DNA of 64,000 nt from positions 268,088-332,087 of the forward strand of contig NZ_GG688319.1 in NCBI RefSeq assembly GCF_000156195.1, in the 5' to 3' direction. Positions within the stretch are counted from its first letter, which is position 1; every line of letters begins with the position of its first letter. Below, piece after piece: positions 26,752-35,634 of the stretch. The notes beneath the pieces were generated by a model. The model was not told the origin of the DNA. It ran no database searches and was given only the letters and a program-made list of their open reading frames with translations. The translations under genes were made by a program, and so were the position numbers. Source of the stretch: Bacteroides finegoldii DSM 17565. GTDB lineage: Bacteria; Bacteroidota; Bacteroidia; Bacteroidales; Bacteroidaceae.

Positions 26752-28065
26752 TCAGAGTTGCTCGATCCACTTCAACTGGCTCGTATCGTATCCACGACGT
26801 TCGGCAGCGGTGACGAGTTTCTTCTTGATTTCTTCCGGCAGTTGGGGTGTACGGCTTAGTATCCAGAGATATTTATCAGTACTGCTGCCTATCAGGGCAT
26901 AATTGTAATTCTCTTCATCCAGTTCCAAGACATAATAATCAGAATAGAAACTAAGGAAGAAAGACACTTTCAGTTTGCCCGGCTGTGCGGGATCGGGTAT
27001 TTTGGCATGTCCGTTGGCAGTCTTGCAGATGTCGTAAGGAGAATTACGTTTGCATCCCCGGTTCTCCACACGAATCATGCCGTCGGGACGGAGCGTGTAA
27101 GTAGCCGTGACGTCTACAAGTCCGTATTCAAAGCGATTCTCGTAGCGGGCTATTTCATACCAAAGTCCCATATACCGGTGCAGGTCGAGAGAGGTAACCG
27201 TACTATGGTCCGTACCTCTGAAAAGACGTCCGACATTGGGAATGGAAAAATGAAATCCCGCCTCCGTCAGACGCGTTGGGCGAACTCTCTGGCCAGCAGT
27301 CAGGAAAGATGCCGCTTCACCATATAAGATACGGAAAATTCGTTGCGGAGCTACCATCGTTGTCCATGCCCGATAAGCCTTTCCCATCGCACGGGTGAAA
27401 GCATATTGCGAAATCTGCTGCGGAGCAACCAGATTATATACCCCATGTGTCTCTTCGTGAGTGATAAAGAACTCCATTGCACGGCAAAGATCCCGTATCG
27501 ATATCCACGGAAAAGCCTGCGTACCGGGACCGATGGCAGTGGCTATCTTGGTAGCTTGCAAAGGGCGAAGCATCTGCTGCATCGCTCCCCCGTCCAGAGA
27601 AAGCACTACGCCGAAGCGTGTAATAACGAGCCTTGTAGGTTCGGGACAGTGTTTCGCTTCCTTTTCCCACGCATAGCAAAGATCGGACAGAAAACCTTCT
27701 CCACGGGTACGGGTATATTCGTCCACCTCCGCTTCCGAAGGATAATAACCTACGGCAGAAGCCGAAATCATCAGTTTCGGTTTCGTTTTGACTGCGTTCA
27801 AAGTGCGGATAATACGATTGGTTACGACAATACGACTGTTGAAAAGCTCCTGTTTATATTCCGGTGTCCAACGTTTATTGATAGGTGCACCTGCCAGGTT
27901 GATGACAACATCACAATGGGTCAGTGTCTAAATCAAATAACCGGACATACCTTCGCGAAACATCGACCTTCCTAGAGGAATGATCCGATGTCCGCCCTTT
28001 TCTGTAAGATAATTAGAAAGATGTTTACCTATATATCCGGTAGCTCCGGTCATTGCTATATTCAT
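26752..28065 (-). pseudogene. TIGR01777-type epimerase fused to bacterial lipocalin, with in-frame amber stop
   Basis: From the ATG at 28065 the frame reads MNIAMTGATGYIGKHLSNYL (NAD(P)-binding GxxGxxG), then reaches TAG at codon 46 (27928-27930) in GYLI-stop-TLTHCDVVINLAG. Beyond it the epimerase continues normally (SASAVGYYPSEAEVDEYT, catalytic-type YY region) to RPTRLTEAGFHFSIPN near residue 270. A lipocalin follows: LHRYMGLWYEIARYENRFEY, DGMIRVENRGCKR, YALIGSSTDKYLWILSRTP. Blc-type lipocalins bind lipids. A single C-to-T change of CAG would explain the stop, and the 437-codon frame is otherwise clean. An internal ATG at 27801 would make a protein without the nucleotide-binding loop. Confidence 0.8.
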
Positions 28066-28196
28066 CTTGATTCGTTGTTTATTTTAACTCTATTAGAAAA
28101 ACGTATAAAATGCAAGAAAAGTTCTTTGAAAAAAGCAAAATGAGGTTATCTTTGCAAGATAGACGTAAACATTGAAGCATCCAAAAAGGTTATAAA

Positions 28197-29177
28197 ATGA
28201 AAAGACAAATGAAAATCAACTATATTCTTACACTTATATTAGTATTTTGCATCGGTGCTTCCATCCCAATATTGACAGGCAGCAGCCAAGTGAACGAACA
28301 ACATTCCGCCAAATCGGAAGTGCCTTATTGTGTCACTCCGCCTACTGTTCCCGCACAGGTCACCTTCGACGGGGAAACGATTGACCTCCGGCGCTATGAC
28401 CGCCGCGAACGGATGGACCGCGAGATGATGGCCTTCACCTATATGCACTCCACCACCATGTTATTAATCAAGCGTGCCAACCGTTACTTCCCCATCATCG
28501 AACCGATACTGAAAGCAAACGGTATTCCTGATGACTTCAAATACCTGATGGTCATCGAGAGCAATCTGAATAACATCGCACGTTCTCCGGCAGGAGCAGC
28601 AGGTCTATGGCAATTTATGCCTGCCACCGGACGGGAATTCGGGCTGGAAGTGAACGATAACGTAGACGAACGCTATCATATTGAAAAAGCAACCGTTGCC
28701 GCCTGCAAATACTTCAAACAGGCGTATGCCAAATATGGCGACTGGATGGCTGTCTCCGCCGCCTATAACGCCGGACAGGGACGCATCTCCTCCCAACTTG
28801 AAAAGCAGTTGGCAAGTCATGCCATGGACTTATGGCTGGTAGAGGAAACTTCCCGCTACATGTTCCGCTTGCTGGCAGCCAAAGAGATATTCAACAACCC
28901 GCAACGTTACGGATTCCTCTTGAAACGGGAACATCTGTATCCGCCTATTCCTTATAAAGAGGTAACCGTCAACACTTCTATCGACGATCTGAACGAGTAC
29001 GCAAAATCACAGGGAATCACCTATGCCCAACTCCGTGATGCCAACCCCTGGCTGCGCGACACTTCATTGAAGAACAAGACCGGAAAGACATACATTCTCT
29101 ATATTCCTACACAAGAGGGAATGTATTACAACCCGCAAAAGACCATTGCCTACAATAAACAGTGGGTCATCGACTAA
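28197..29177 (+). CDS. MltD-like membrane-bound lytic murein transglycosylase
   Basis: The 326-residue protein has a signal peptide (KINYILTLILVFCIGASIP) and a lysozyme-like SLT domain: the catalytic Glu in MVIESNLNNIARSPAGAAGL, WQFMPATGREFGL, and SAAYNAGQGRI. A single LysM-like end (SIDDLNEYAKSQGITYAQLR, then YILYIPTQE) binds glycan. It cuts peptidoglycan in the periplasm to give anhydromuropeptides. It is 38 bases upstream of the ion channel gene and probably shares its transcript. Confidence 0.88.
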   Translation: MKRQMKINYILTLILVFCIGASIPILTGSSQVNEQHSAKSEVPYCVTPPTVPAQVTFDGETIDLRRYDRRERMDREMMAFTYMHSTTMLLIKRANRYFPIIEPILKANGIPDDFKYLMVIESNLNNIARSPAGAAGLWQFMPATGREFGLEVNDNVDERYHIEKATVAACKYFKQAYAKYGDWMAVSAAYNAGQGRISSQLEKQLASHAMDLWLVEETSRYMFRLLAAKEIFNNPQRYGFLLKREHLYPPIPYKEVTVNTSIDDLNEYAKSQGITYAQLRDANPWLRDTSLKNKTGKTYILYIPTQEGMYYNPQKTIAYNKQWVID

Positions 29178-29215
29178 AAAGACTTTTTCTTTAATTCCGA
29201 CCAAGCACTATTGAT

Positions 29216-30085
29216 ATGAAACTGAAAGAAAGAATCCATCGTTTTTTACATGACGAGAAACTGAAACGAAAGTTATACGTCATCATCTTCGAATCGGACA
29301 CCCCTGCCGGGAAATTGTTCGACGTGATTCTTATCGCCTGTATTCTGGTCAGCGTATTGCTCGTCATCATCGAAAGTCTGAAAGGACTTCCCACCTATCT
29401 GACGACTCCGTTCGTCATTATGGAATTCCTTTTCACCGGCTTCTTTACTTTCGAATACCTGACGAGGATCTACTGTTCACCCCGTCCCCGGAAATACATA
29501 TTCAGCTTTTTCGGTATCGTAGACTTACTGGCCACGTTGCCTCTTTACATCGGTCTGCTCTTCCCGGGCGCCCGCTATCTACTCATCATCCGTGCCTTCC
29601 GCCTGATACGTGTGTTCCGCGTCTTCAAGCTTTTCAACTTTCTGAATGAGGGGGAACGGCTGCTCACTGCCTTGCGTGAAAGTAGTAAGAAGATTGCAGT
29701 GTTCTTCTTGTTTGTCGTCATTCTGGTGACTTCCATCGGAACGCTAATGTATATGATTGAAGGAACGCAACCCAACTCCCAGTTCAACAATATCCCGAAC
29801 AGCATCTATTGGGCTATCGTCACCATGACTACCGTAGGTTATGGAGATATTACTCCCGCCACCGGCCTCGGAAAATTCCTTTCCGCCTGTGTCATGCTGA
29901 TCGGTTACACGATTATTGCCGTACCCACAGGTATCGTATCTGCCTCCATGATGAAAGAGTATAAACGCAGGAGAGACAAAGAATGTCCCAACTGCCATCG
30001 CTCCGGACACGAAGATAATGCAGAGTTTTGCAAATATTGCGGTCACAGCCTAAACCCATCCGAAACCAAAGCGGAAGAGAAATAA
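29216..30085 (+). CDS. Voltage-gated-type potassium channel with C-terminal zinc ribbon
   Basis: The 289-residue protein has six transmembrane segments. S4 has spaced Arg residues (YLLIIRAFRLIRVFRVFKLF). The selectivity filter is TMTTVGYGDITPAT near residue 203. After the S6 helix, the cytoplasmic tail ends in a zinc ribbon (CPNCHRSGHEDNAEFCKYC). The channel core is a Kv-type tetramer subunit in the inner membrane. The ribbon is unusual as the only cytosolic domain and could be a sensor or assembly module. Confidence 0.88.
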   Translation: MKLKERIHRFLHDEKLKRKLYVIIFESDTPAGKLFDVILIACILVSVLLVIIESLKGLPTYLTTPFVIMEFLFTGFFTFEYLTRIYCSPRPRKYIFSFFGIVDLLATLPLYIGLLFPGARYLLIIRAFRLIRVFRVFKLFNFLNEGERLLTALRESSKKIAVFFLFVVILVTSIGTLMYMIEGTQPNSQFNNIPNSIYWAIVTMTTVGYGDITPATGLGKFLSACVMLIGYTIIAVPTGIVSASMMKEYKRRRDKECPNCHRSGHEDNAEFCKYCGHSLNPSETKAEEK

Positions 30086-30090
30086 ATCCT

Positions 30091-30459
30091 CTACGATCTA
30101 CGCCGGACGAAATGCTCGAATAAGACAATGAAAACGCATCCCACAGCATAGCAGGCAATATCTCCCCAATCGAACGTAGAACCCAGCACAATTCGGGCTA
30201 CGCGGTTCGTGACACCCAATGTTTCCACCAGCCGGAAGTATTGCAAGACTTCTACCAAACAGGCAAAAAGAAAGACATAAAACGGCATCCGCGGAATCCC
30301 CGTCGGTAGAAAGATACGTACAAAGCTATATACCAGCACTACCACCAACATATCTCCGACATAAGGTCGTATGAAACGGTCGCGCACATACAAAGCTATC
30401 AACACCTCCATACAGAAGATCACCAGAAAGCTGATTATATAAAAAATTCTTTTCTTCAT
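30091..30459 (-). CDS. DUF2809 family membrane protein
   Basis: The start MKKRIFYIISFLVIFCMEVL at 30459 is preferred to the upstream ATG at 30486. It yields 122 residues with four hydrophobic segments and the family-typical FACLVEVLQYF and GSTFDWGDIACYAVGC. The function of the family is unknown; the pattern resembles VanZ-like proteins. It converges on the channel gene with five bases between stops. Confidence 0.75.
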   Translation of the reverse strand: MKKRIFYIISFLVIFCMEVLIALYVRDRFIRPYVGDMLVVVLVYSFVRIFLPTGIPRMPFYVFLFACLVEVLQYFRLVETLGVTNRVARIVLGSTFDWGDIACYAVGCVFIVLFEHFVRRRS

Positions 30460-30633
30460 TATTTGCTCGGTCGCGGGATTAAACATTTATTTGAATCTGC
30501 GAATATACGATAAAATGAATTGGATACGTTCAAATATTACTAAATGATTGATACAAAAAGGGGAAATAATTGTATATTTATAGTCCTAAGCATTTTTCCA
30601 CAAACAATAAAAAACAGAAAGGAGATTGAACAC

Positions 30634-31302
30634 ATGATGTTGAATATGGATTTTGTAATCCGTTTATTGGTCGCCGGAATATTGGGAGCCATCATCGGAC
30701 TGGATCGTGAATACCGTGCCAAAGAGGCCGGATACCGCACTCATTTTCTCGTGTCGCTAGGTAGTGCTTTGATTATGATTGTTTCCCAATACGGATTTCA
30801 GGAAATTATAAAAGAAAGTAGTGTCACACTCGATCCCAGTCGGGTGGCGGCACAGGTTGTCAGCGGTATCGGATTTATCGGTGCAGGAACCATCATCTTT
30901 CAAAAACAGATTGTACGCGGACTGACTACCGCCGCAGGAATCTGGGCAACAGCAGGTATCGGCTTGGCGGTAGGTGCAGGAATGTACACCATCGGTATTG
31001 CCGCCACGGTGTTAACCCTCGTCGGACTGGAACTACTTAGCTATCTATTTAAAAGCATCGGAATGAAAAGCTCGATGGTTTCTTTCTCAACTCCCAACAA
31101 AGACATACTGAAACAGATAGCGGACAGATTCAACTCTAAAGACTACCTGATAGTCTCTTACGAGATGGAAACGCAACACACGGGTGAAACAGAATATTAT
31201 CAGGTTACGATGGTTATCAAGTCGAAACGAAATAATGATGAAGGGCATCTGCTTTCGCTGATACAGGAATTTCCGGATGTAACGGTGCAGCGAATTGAAT
31301 AG
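30634..31302 (+). CDS. MgtC/SapB family membrane protein
   Basis: Starting at 30634 after AAAGGAG, the protein has about 222 residues. The first 130 form the MgtC domain: AGILGAIIGLDREYRAKEAG, FLVSLGSALIMIVSQYG, VVSGIGFIGAGTIIFQK and GLTTAAGIWATAGIGLAVGA. The C-terminal 90 residues form an ACT-like cytosolic domain (YYQVTMVIKSKRNNDEGHLL). MgtC of pathogens aids survival in low magnesium and regulates ATP synthase; gut commensal versions are uncharacterised. An earlier ATG at 30544 would add 30 residues without similarity to the family. Confidence 0.87.
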   Translation: MMLNMDFVIRLLVAGILGAIIGLDREYRAKEAGYRTHFLVSLGSALIMIVSQYGFQEIIKESSVTLDPSRVAAQVVSGIGFIGAGTIIFQKQIVRGLTTAAGIWATAGIGLAVGAGMYTIGIAATVLTLVGLELLSYLFKSIGMKSSMVSFSTPNKDILKQIADRFNSKDYLIVSYEMETQHTGETEYYQVTMVIKSKRNNDEGHLLSLIQEFPDVTVQRIE

Positions 31303-31334
31303 TCAGACTTTCGCTCCTCTCCCAAAATGGAAAT

Positions 31335-32111
31335 CTACTTTTGCTTTTCCGTCAGATACTTCCAATAACGTACAGGCATATCCTGCCTGTGCTTCCTCGG
31401 ATTCATGCGTTCTTTGATACAAATGACCTTGAAATATGTCTTCCAAAGTTGTTGGAAAAGCTTCTCATCCTTGTCCATCAGACTTTCGTCCAGCATCCCC
31501 GTAATCAAATGGGATTCACGACTGTCATCATCAAACGAGATAGTCGTCACCTCCTGCAAGTCATAATAAAATCCGTAACGGCGTTTCATGTCGTAAATAA
31601 TCCACTTCTGATCGGCAAAACGGTCTTTGAAATGGTGAACCGTCAACGGGAGCGCATTATACTGCGGTTCGAAAGCGGCAAAGAATGTACCGTCGGCAGC
31701 TTTCTGGAAACGGACAAACTGCATCAGGTGTACACGTTCGCCATCCACCTTCTTCCATATTTGCGCCAATTGTAAAACATCCGGATCACCAAAATTGGTT
31801 TCAATGGACCGGGGCGCGTCGATCGCTTTACGGATATAACGAAAAATAAGCATCCCTACTTCCGGAAGCTCCGACAGCCAACTTTGTGTGAGGCAACCCA
31901 AAGCGGAAGAGGAAACTTTCTTCTGTAATCCCCGCCACACACGCCCGGCCTTTTCTTCATCGGTCACTACCGTATGCAGCTCATCACAAAATAAAGGCAA
32001 AGCATCTCCTTCCGACAGCAAGGCATCGGGGAAAGTCTTGCGGAAATAGGCGTCGAACACAGCCGTCAGCAGACCATCAAAGGTTTTATCGTAAATATAA
32101 ACACTAAACAT
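31335..32111 (-). CDS. TIGR03915-type probable DNA metabolism protein
   Basis: A 258-residue protein starting MFSVYIYDKTFDGLLTAVFD. Recognisable family blocks are LGCLTQSWLSELPEVGMLIF, RYIRKAIDA, LMQFVRFQKAADGTFFAAFE, and the C-terminal MNPRKHRQDMPVRYWKYL. In many bacteria this protein is fused to, or next to, a uracil-DNA glycosylase domain and occurs with a radical SAM partner. Here the partner follows at 32214-33485 on the same strand, upstream in transcription. The biochemical role is not known. Confidence 0.82.
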   Translation of the reverse strand: MFSVYIYDKTFDGLLTAVFDAYFRKTFPDALLSEGDALPLFCDELHTVVTDEEKAGRVWRGLQKKVSSSALGCLTQSWLSELPEVGMLIFRYIRKAIDAPRSIETNFGDPDVLQLAQIWKKVDGERVHLMQFVRFQKAADGTFFAAFEPQYNALPLTVHHFKDRFADQKWIIYDMKRRYGFYYDLQEVTTISFDDDSRESHLITGMLDESLMDKDEKLFQQLWKTYFKVICIKERMNPRKHRQDMPVRYWKYLTEKQK

Positions 32112-32113
32112 AT

Positions 32114-32206
32114 TTACTATTAGACAATTTACGATTTACTATTTAAGTTACTATTAGACAATTTACGCTTGGTATCACTTTTGAATAGTAAATTGTCTAA
32201 TCGTAA
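32114..32206. repeat. Two direct and one inverted copy of a 20-bp AT-rich motif
   Basis: TTACTATTAGACAATTTACG occurs at 32114-32133 and again at 32148-32167. A near-perfect inverted copy, AGTAAATTGTCTAATCGTAA, is at 32187-32206. Together they fill the spacer between the TIGR03916 and TIGR03915 genes and can fold into alternative hairpins. Similar pieces occur near 34855. Confidence 0.65.
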
Positions 32207-32213
32207 ATTATTC

Positions 32214-33485
32214 TTATTCGCCAAAATCAAGCAACAACTGACGTTCATCTACTTTCTTTTTCGGTTTCGGCAACAATAAGCTGCGCACCCGTTGCGGAGA
32301 AAGTTCGTTCACTGTCTGCATCTGGAGAGGCAGTTCTTTGCAAGTGATGAAATATTGCGCTTTCTTCATCACCACTCCTATCTTCTTCAGTTCATAAAAT
32401 CCCAGCCGCGAAAAACGACGGGAAGCAACAATCAGTTTCGCCGACTTCACCCCTACTCCCGGCACACGGAGCAACATTTCGTAGTCTGCCTTATTGATGT
32501 CGACAGGAAACTGTTCGGGATGGCGCAAAGCCCACGAAAGTTTCGGGTCTATTTCGAGATCGAGATCCGGATAGGAATCATCCACAATTTCATCTACCTT
32601 GAATTGATAAAAACGCAATAACCAGTCAGCCTGATAGAGCCGGTTTTCACGTACCAGAGGCGGCTGTTTCAATGCCGGAAGGCGCTTATCATACGTATTC
32701 ACGGAAACGTAGCCCGAGTAATAGACACGTTTCATGGTGGGGCGCCCATAAAGTGCCGACGAAAGAAAAAGAATATCTTTATCCGATTCGGAGGTAGCTC
32801 CCACAATCACCTGGGTACTTTGTCCCGCAGGTGCGAAACGCGGTGCGTGGCGAAACTTCTGCCGTTCTTCTTTACTCTCCAACACGCCTTGTTGAATGTA
32901 TTTCATCGGAGCAAATACACTTTTATGGTCTTTTTCCGGTGCAAGCAGTTTCAAATTTTCTTCTTTGGGAATTTCGACGTTGACGCTAAGACGATCGGCA
33001 TACAATCCGGCTTCATTCACTAATTCGCGACTGGCTCCGGGAATACTCTTGAGATGGATATAACCGTTAAAACGGTACACTTGCCGCAAATCTTTGGCTA
33101 CACGCACAAGTCTCTCCATTGTATAGTCCGGATTACGGACCACTCCGGAGCTAAGAAACAGCCCTTCGATATAGTTACGACGGTAGAATTCCATCGTCAG
33201 CTCCACCAATTCCGAAACGGAAAAGGTAGCGCGGGGAAGATCGTTGCTACGACGGTTGACGCAATAGGCACAATCGTAAATGCAATAATTGGTAAGCATG
33301 ATTTTCAATAGCGAGATACATCGACCGTCCTCGGCAAAACTGTGGCATATCCCCCATCCTCCCACAGTGTTTCCCAGCGTTCCCGGCTTATTGGAACGCA
33401 CCGTACCACTGGAAGAACAGGAAACATCGTACTTGGCAGATTCTGCAAGTATCTTCAGTTTAGCTAAGACGTTTTCGTTCATCAT
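32214..33485 (-). CDS. TIGR03916-type radical SAM DNA modification/repair protein
   Basis: The protein of about 423 residues starts MMNENVLAKLKILAESAKYD. The radical SAM cluster motif NYCIYDCAYCVN (CxxxCxxC) lies at about residues 68-79, after GGWGICHSFAEDGRC. A C-terminal helix-hairpin-helix (RVPGVGVKSAKLIVASRR) implies DNA binding. Together these suggest a radical enzyme acting on DNA, as the family name proposes, but no substrate is established. It is transcribed ahead of the TIGR03915 gene, about 100 bases apart. Confidence 0.87.
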   Translation of the reverse strand: MMNENVLAKLKILAESAKYDVSCSSSGTVRSNKPGTLGNTVGGWGICHSFAEDGRCISLLKIMLTNYCIYDCAYCVNRRSNDLPRATFSVSELVELTMEFYRRNYIEGLFLSSGVVRNPDYTMERLVRVAKDLRQVYRFNGYIHLKSIPGASRELVNEAGLYADRLSVNVEIPKEENLKLLAPEKDHKSVFAPMKYIQQGVLESKEERQKFRHAPRFAPAGQSTQVIVGATSESDKDILFLSSALYGRPTMKRVYYSGYVSVNTYDKRLPALKQPPLVRENRLYQADWLLRFYQFKVDEIVDDSYPDLDLEIDPKLSWALRHPEQFPVDINKADYEMLLRVPGVGVKSAKLIVASRRFSRLGFYELKKIGVVMKKAQYFITCKELPLQMQTVNELSPQRVRSLLLPKPKKKVDERQLLLDFGE

Positions 33486-33601
33486 TCCCGATCTTGATTC
33501 TTTTCGCAAATATACGATTAATATTAAGAATACAAAAAACAGACTTTCACAAGCCCGGTTTTCAGTACATAAGTTGCAAAAAGAGAAGCTTAAAAAATAA
33601 A

Positions 33602-33632
33602 AAGAGGATATATCATGATAATATACCCTCTC
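33602..33632. terminator. Hairpin downstream of H1-like gene
   Basis: AGAGGATATATC and GATAATATACCCTCT pair with small mismatches around CAT. On the minus strand it follows the H1-like gene by about 30 bases; it may serve both converging units. Confidence 0.45.
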
Positions 33633-33663
33633 ATTTCTTCTGATATCTTAGTAGTTTCTAATC

Positions 33664-33840
33664 TTACTTTTTAGAAGCTTCCAAAGATGCTTTACGGAAT
33701 TCTTTCATTGCTTTTTCGATTTCCAAAGAAGCTTTACGAGCGCGAGTTCCTGCTGCTTTGTTACCATTTTCAATCTGAGCGTTAGCATCTTTTGCGAAGT
33801 CAGCATACAGAGCTGCTACTTTTTCTACCAATTCTTTCAT
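33664..33840 (-). CDS. Histone H1-like (Hc1) small basic protein
   Basis: The ATG at 33840 gives 58 residues: MKELVEKVAALYADFAKDAN, GNKAAGTRARKASLEIEKAM, then KEFRKASLEASKK. The Lys/Ala-rich helix resembles the Hc1 histone-like proteins of chlamydiae and is common in Bacteroidetes as a presumed nucleoid protein. An upstream in-frame ATG at 33876 would add 12 residues and is less likely. Confidence 0.8.
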   Translation of the reverse strand: MKELVEKVAALYADFAKDANAQIENGNKAAGTRARKASLEIEKAMKEFRKASLEASKK

Positions 33841-33990
33841 AATCCTTTTATTTTTTTCGTTAATAATGTGTCGCAAAAATACACTGTTTCCCGAAATAAA
33901 CGCATAAAAACAATCTTTTTTTTTGTAAATATTCTTTGAAAATAATGCAAAAAAAGGTACTTTTCGCCATTTTTACCTACCTTTGTAGCC

Positions 33991-34638
33991 ATGAAACCGC
34001 TTACAGATACCGATTATATACATACTTTGATTGCTGAAGGAGAGCATCAACAACAGGACTTCAAATTTGAAATTTCCGATGCACGCAAGATAGCCAAAAC
34101 CTTGTCCGCTTTTGCCAACACCGACGGAGGAAGATTGCTTATTGGCGTGAAAGACAATGGAAAAATAGCAGGCGTACGTTCCGAAGAGGAAAAATATATG
34201 ATTGAGGCGGCCGCACAACTTTATTGTGTACCCGAAGTGGAATATACAATGCAAACATACATAGTAGAAGGACGACAGGTATTGGTAGTCACTATCGAAG
34301 AGACCCTTCACAAACCGGTGTATGCCAAAGACGAAACCGGAAAACCGCTCGCCTATCTCCGTATCAAGGACGAAAACATATTGGCGACACCTATACATCT
34401 CCGCGTGTGGCAACAGAGCGACAATCCCCGTGGCGAACTAATCCGTTACACTGAACGTGAACAGCTTTTGCTCGATCAACTGGAACACGGTACTCTACTA
34501 TCACTCAACCGTTATTGTCGTCAGACAGGAATCTCACGCCGTGCCGCCGAACATCTGCTTGCCAAATTCGTTCGTTATGGTATTGCAGAACCTGTATTCG
34601 AAAATCATAAATTCTACTTCCGGATGAAAAGTGAATGA
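33991..34638 (+). CDS. AlbA_2 (Schlafen AAA_4-like) domain protein with helix-turn-helix
   Basis: The 215-residue protein has an AlbA_2 domain at the start: EGEHQQQDFKFEISDARKIA, ALANTDGG-like SAFANTDGGRLLIGVKDNGK. The end holds a winged-helix-like region (YCRQTGISRRAAEHLLAKFV). Proteins of this type are putative ATP-binding regulators or nuclease-like; the activity is unknown. It is divergent from the H1-like gene. Confidence 0.78.
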   Translation: MKPLTDTDYIHTLIAEGEHQQQDFKFEISDARKIAKTLSAFANTDGGRLLIGVKDNGKIAGVRSEEEKYMIEAAAQLYCVPEVEYTMQTYIVEGRQVLVVTIEETLHKPVYAKDETGKPLAYLRIKDENILATPIHLRVWQQSDNPRGELIRYTEREQLLLDQLEHGTLLSLNRYCRQTGISRRAAEHLLAKFVRYGIAEPVFENHKFYFRMKSE

Positions 34639-34890
34639 TCGCAATTACATTAGAGACTTTATGCTAAACAATGATGGTACTTTCCGGCTCATCGCAGAAG
34701 AAAGTCGGCATTCAGAATCCTGTTTTCAGAAAAGAGACAATGCCGGATATTGAAAAGGACTTGGAATGTTGGTGAAACCCAACTGTTTTTTGTACCTTTG
34801 CACACGAAATATCAGCTTGGTTGGTATGCAACAAAGCAATCACACACGTTCAATTAGTAAATTGTAAATAATAAAATTGTAAATACAACA
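34639..34890. other. Spacer with promoter box, no recognised gene
   Basis: Short frames of about 35-40 codons are present but none looks conserved. TACCTTTG at about 34793-34800 matches the -7 box and probably serves the gene at 34891. AAATTGTAAATAATAAAATT near 34858 resembles part of the 32114 repeat. Confidence 0.4.
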
Positions 34891-35523
34891 ATGGGCTTAT
34901 TTGGTTTATTCAAGAAAAAATCCGATGAAACAAAAGTCGGCAATGTAGAAGATTTCATTTCTCTGACCCGGGTCTATTTCCAGTCAGTTATCGCCACTAA
35001 CCTTGGTATCACAAATATCCGCTTCCTGCCGGATGTAGCCAACTTCAAACGTTTATTCAAGATACCTACGCAAAACGGCAAGTTAGGATTGGCCGAAAAG
35101 TCAGCTTCGCGCAAAATGTTGATGCAGGACTATGGATTGAATGAGAGTTTCTTTAAAGAAATCGATTCTTCCGTAAAACGCAACTGCCGTACTCAGAATG
35201 ATATTCAATCTTATCTGTTTATGTATCAAGGATTCTCTAACGACTTGATGATGTTGATGGGGAATCTGATGCAATGGAAGTTCCGCATGCCGTCTATCTT
35301 TAAGAAAGCACTTTATGGCATGACTCAGAAAACGGTCCACGATGTTTGCACAAAGACTGTATGGAAAGCTGATGATGTGCACAAGACTGCAGCGGCTGTA
35401 CGTCAATACAAGGAACGTCTGGGATACTCGGAACAGTGGATGACGGATTATGTGTATAATATTGTCTTATTGGCAAAAAAAGAGCCGAAACGCAAGAATG
35501 ATGACACGGAAACGAAAAAATAA
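34891..35523 (+). CDS. Conserved Bacteroidetes hypothetical protein
   Basis: A 210-residue cytosolic protein, MGLFGLFKKKSDETKVGNVE onward, mostly helical with a basic C-terminal tail (KKEPKRKNDDTETKK). I see no catalytic motif, membrane segment or known domain. It has its own promoter box upstream and a strong terminator downstream, so it is transcribed alone. Confidence 0.6.
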   Translation: MGLFGLFKKKSDETKVGNVEDFISLTRVYFQSVIATNLGITNIRFLPDVANFKRLFKIPTQNGKLGLAEKSASRKMLMQDYGLNESFFKEIDSSVKRNCRTQNDIQSYLFMYQGFSNDLMMLMGNLMQWKFRMPSIFKKALYGMTQKTVHDVCTKTVWKADDVHKTAAAVRQYKERLGYSEQWMTDYVYNIVLLAKKEPKRKNDDTETKK

Positions 35524-35566
35524 GTTGCTCTAAAATGTTAGAAAATCGTAAAGATTAGCACGATAG

Positions 35567-35600
35567 AAAAAGCGGAAGTATGAAACTTCCGCTTTTTTCG
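35567..35600 (+). terminator. Rho-independent terminator
   Basis: AAAAGCGGAAGT (35567-35578) pairs with ACTTCCGCTTTT (35585-35596), with a run of six T. It ends the 34891 gene. Confidence 0.8.
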
Positions 35601-35634
35601 TATCTTTATATACCATTAAATAGAGAGATTGCTT

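Noticed and set aside
27343..27975. Plus-strand frame of 210 codons
   Set aside because: It is antisense to the epimerase-lipocalin gene.
33549..33570. A 17-base match between the spacer near 33552 and the IS transposase near 1550
   Set aside because: A match of this length can occur by chance in 64 kb, and no IS end or other IS part is nearby.
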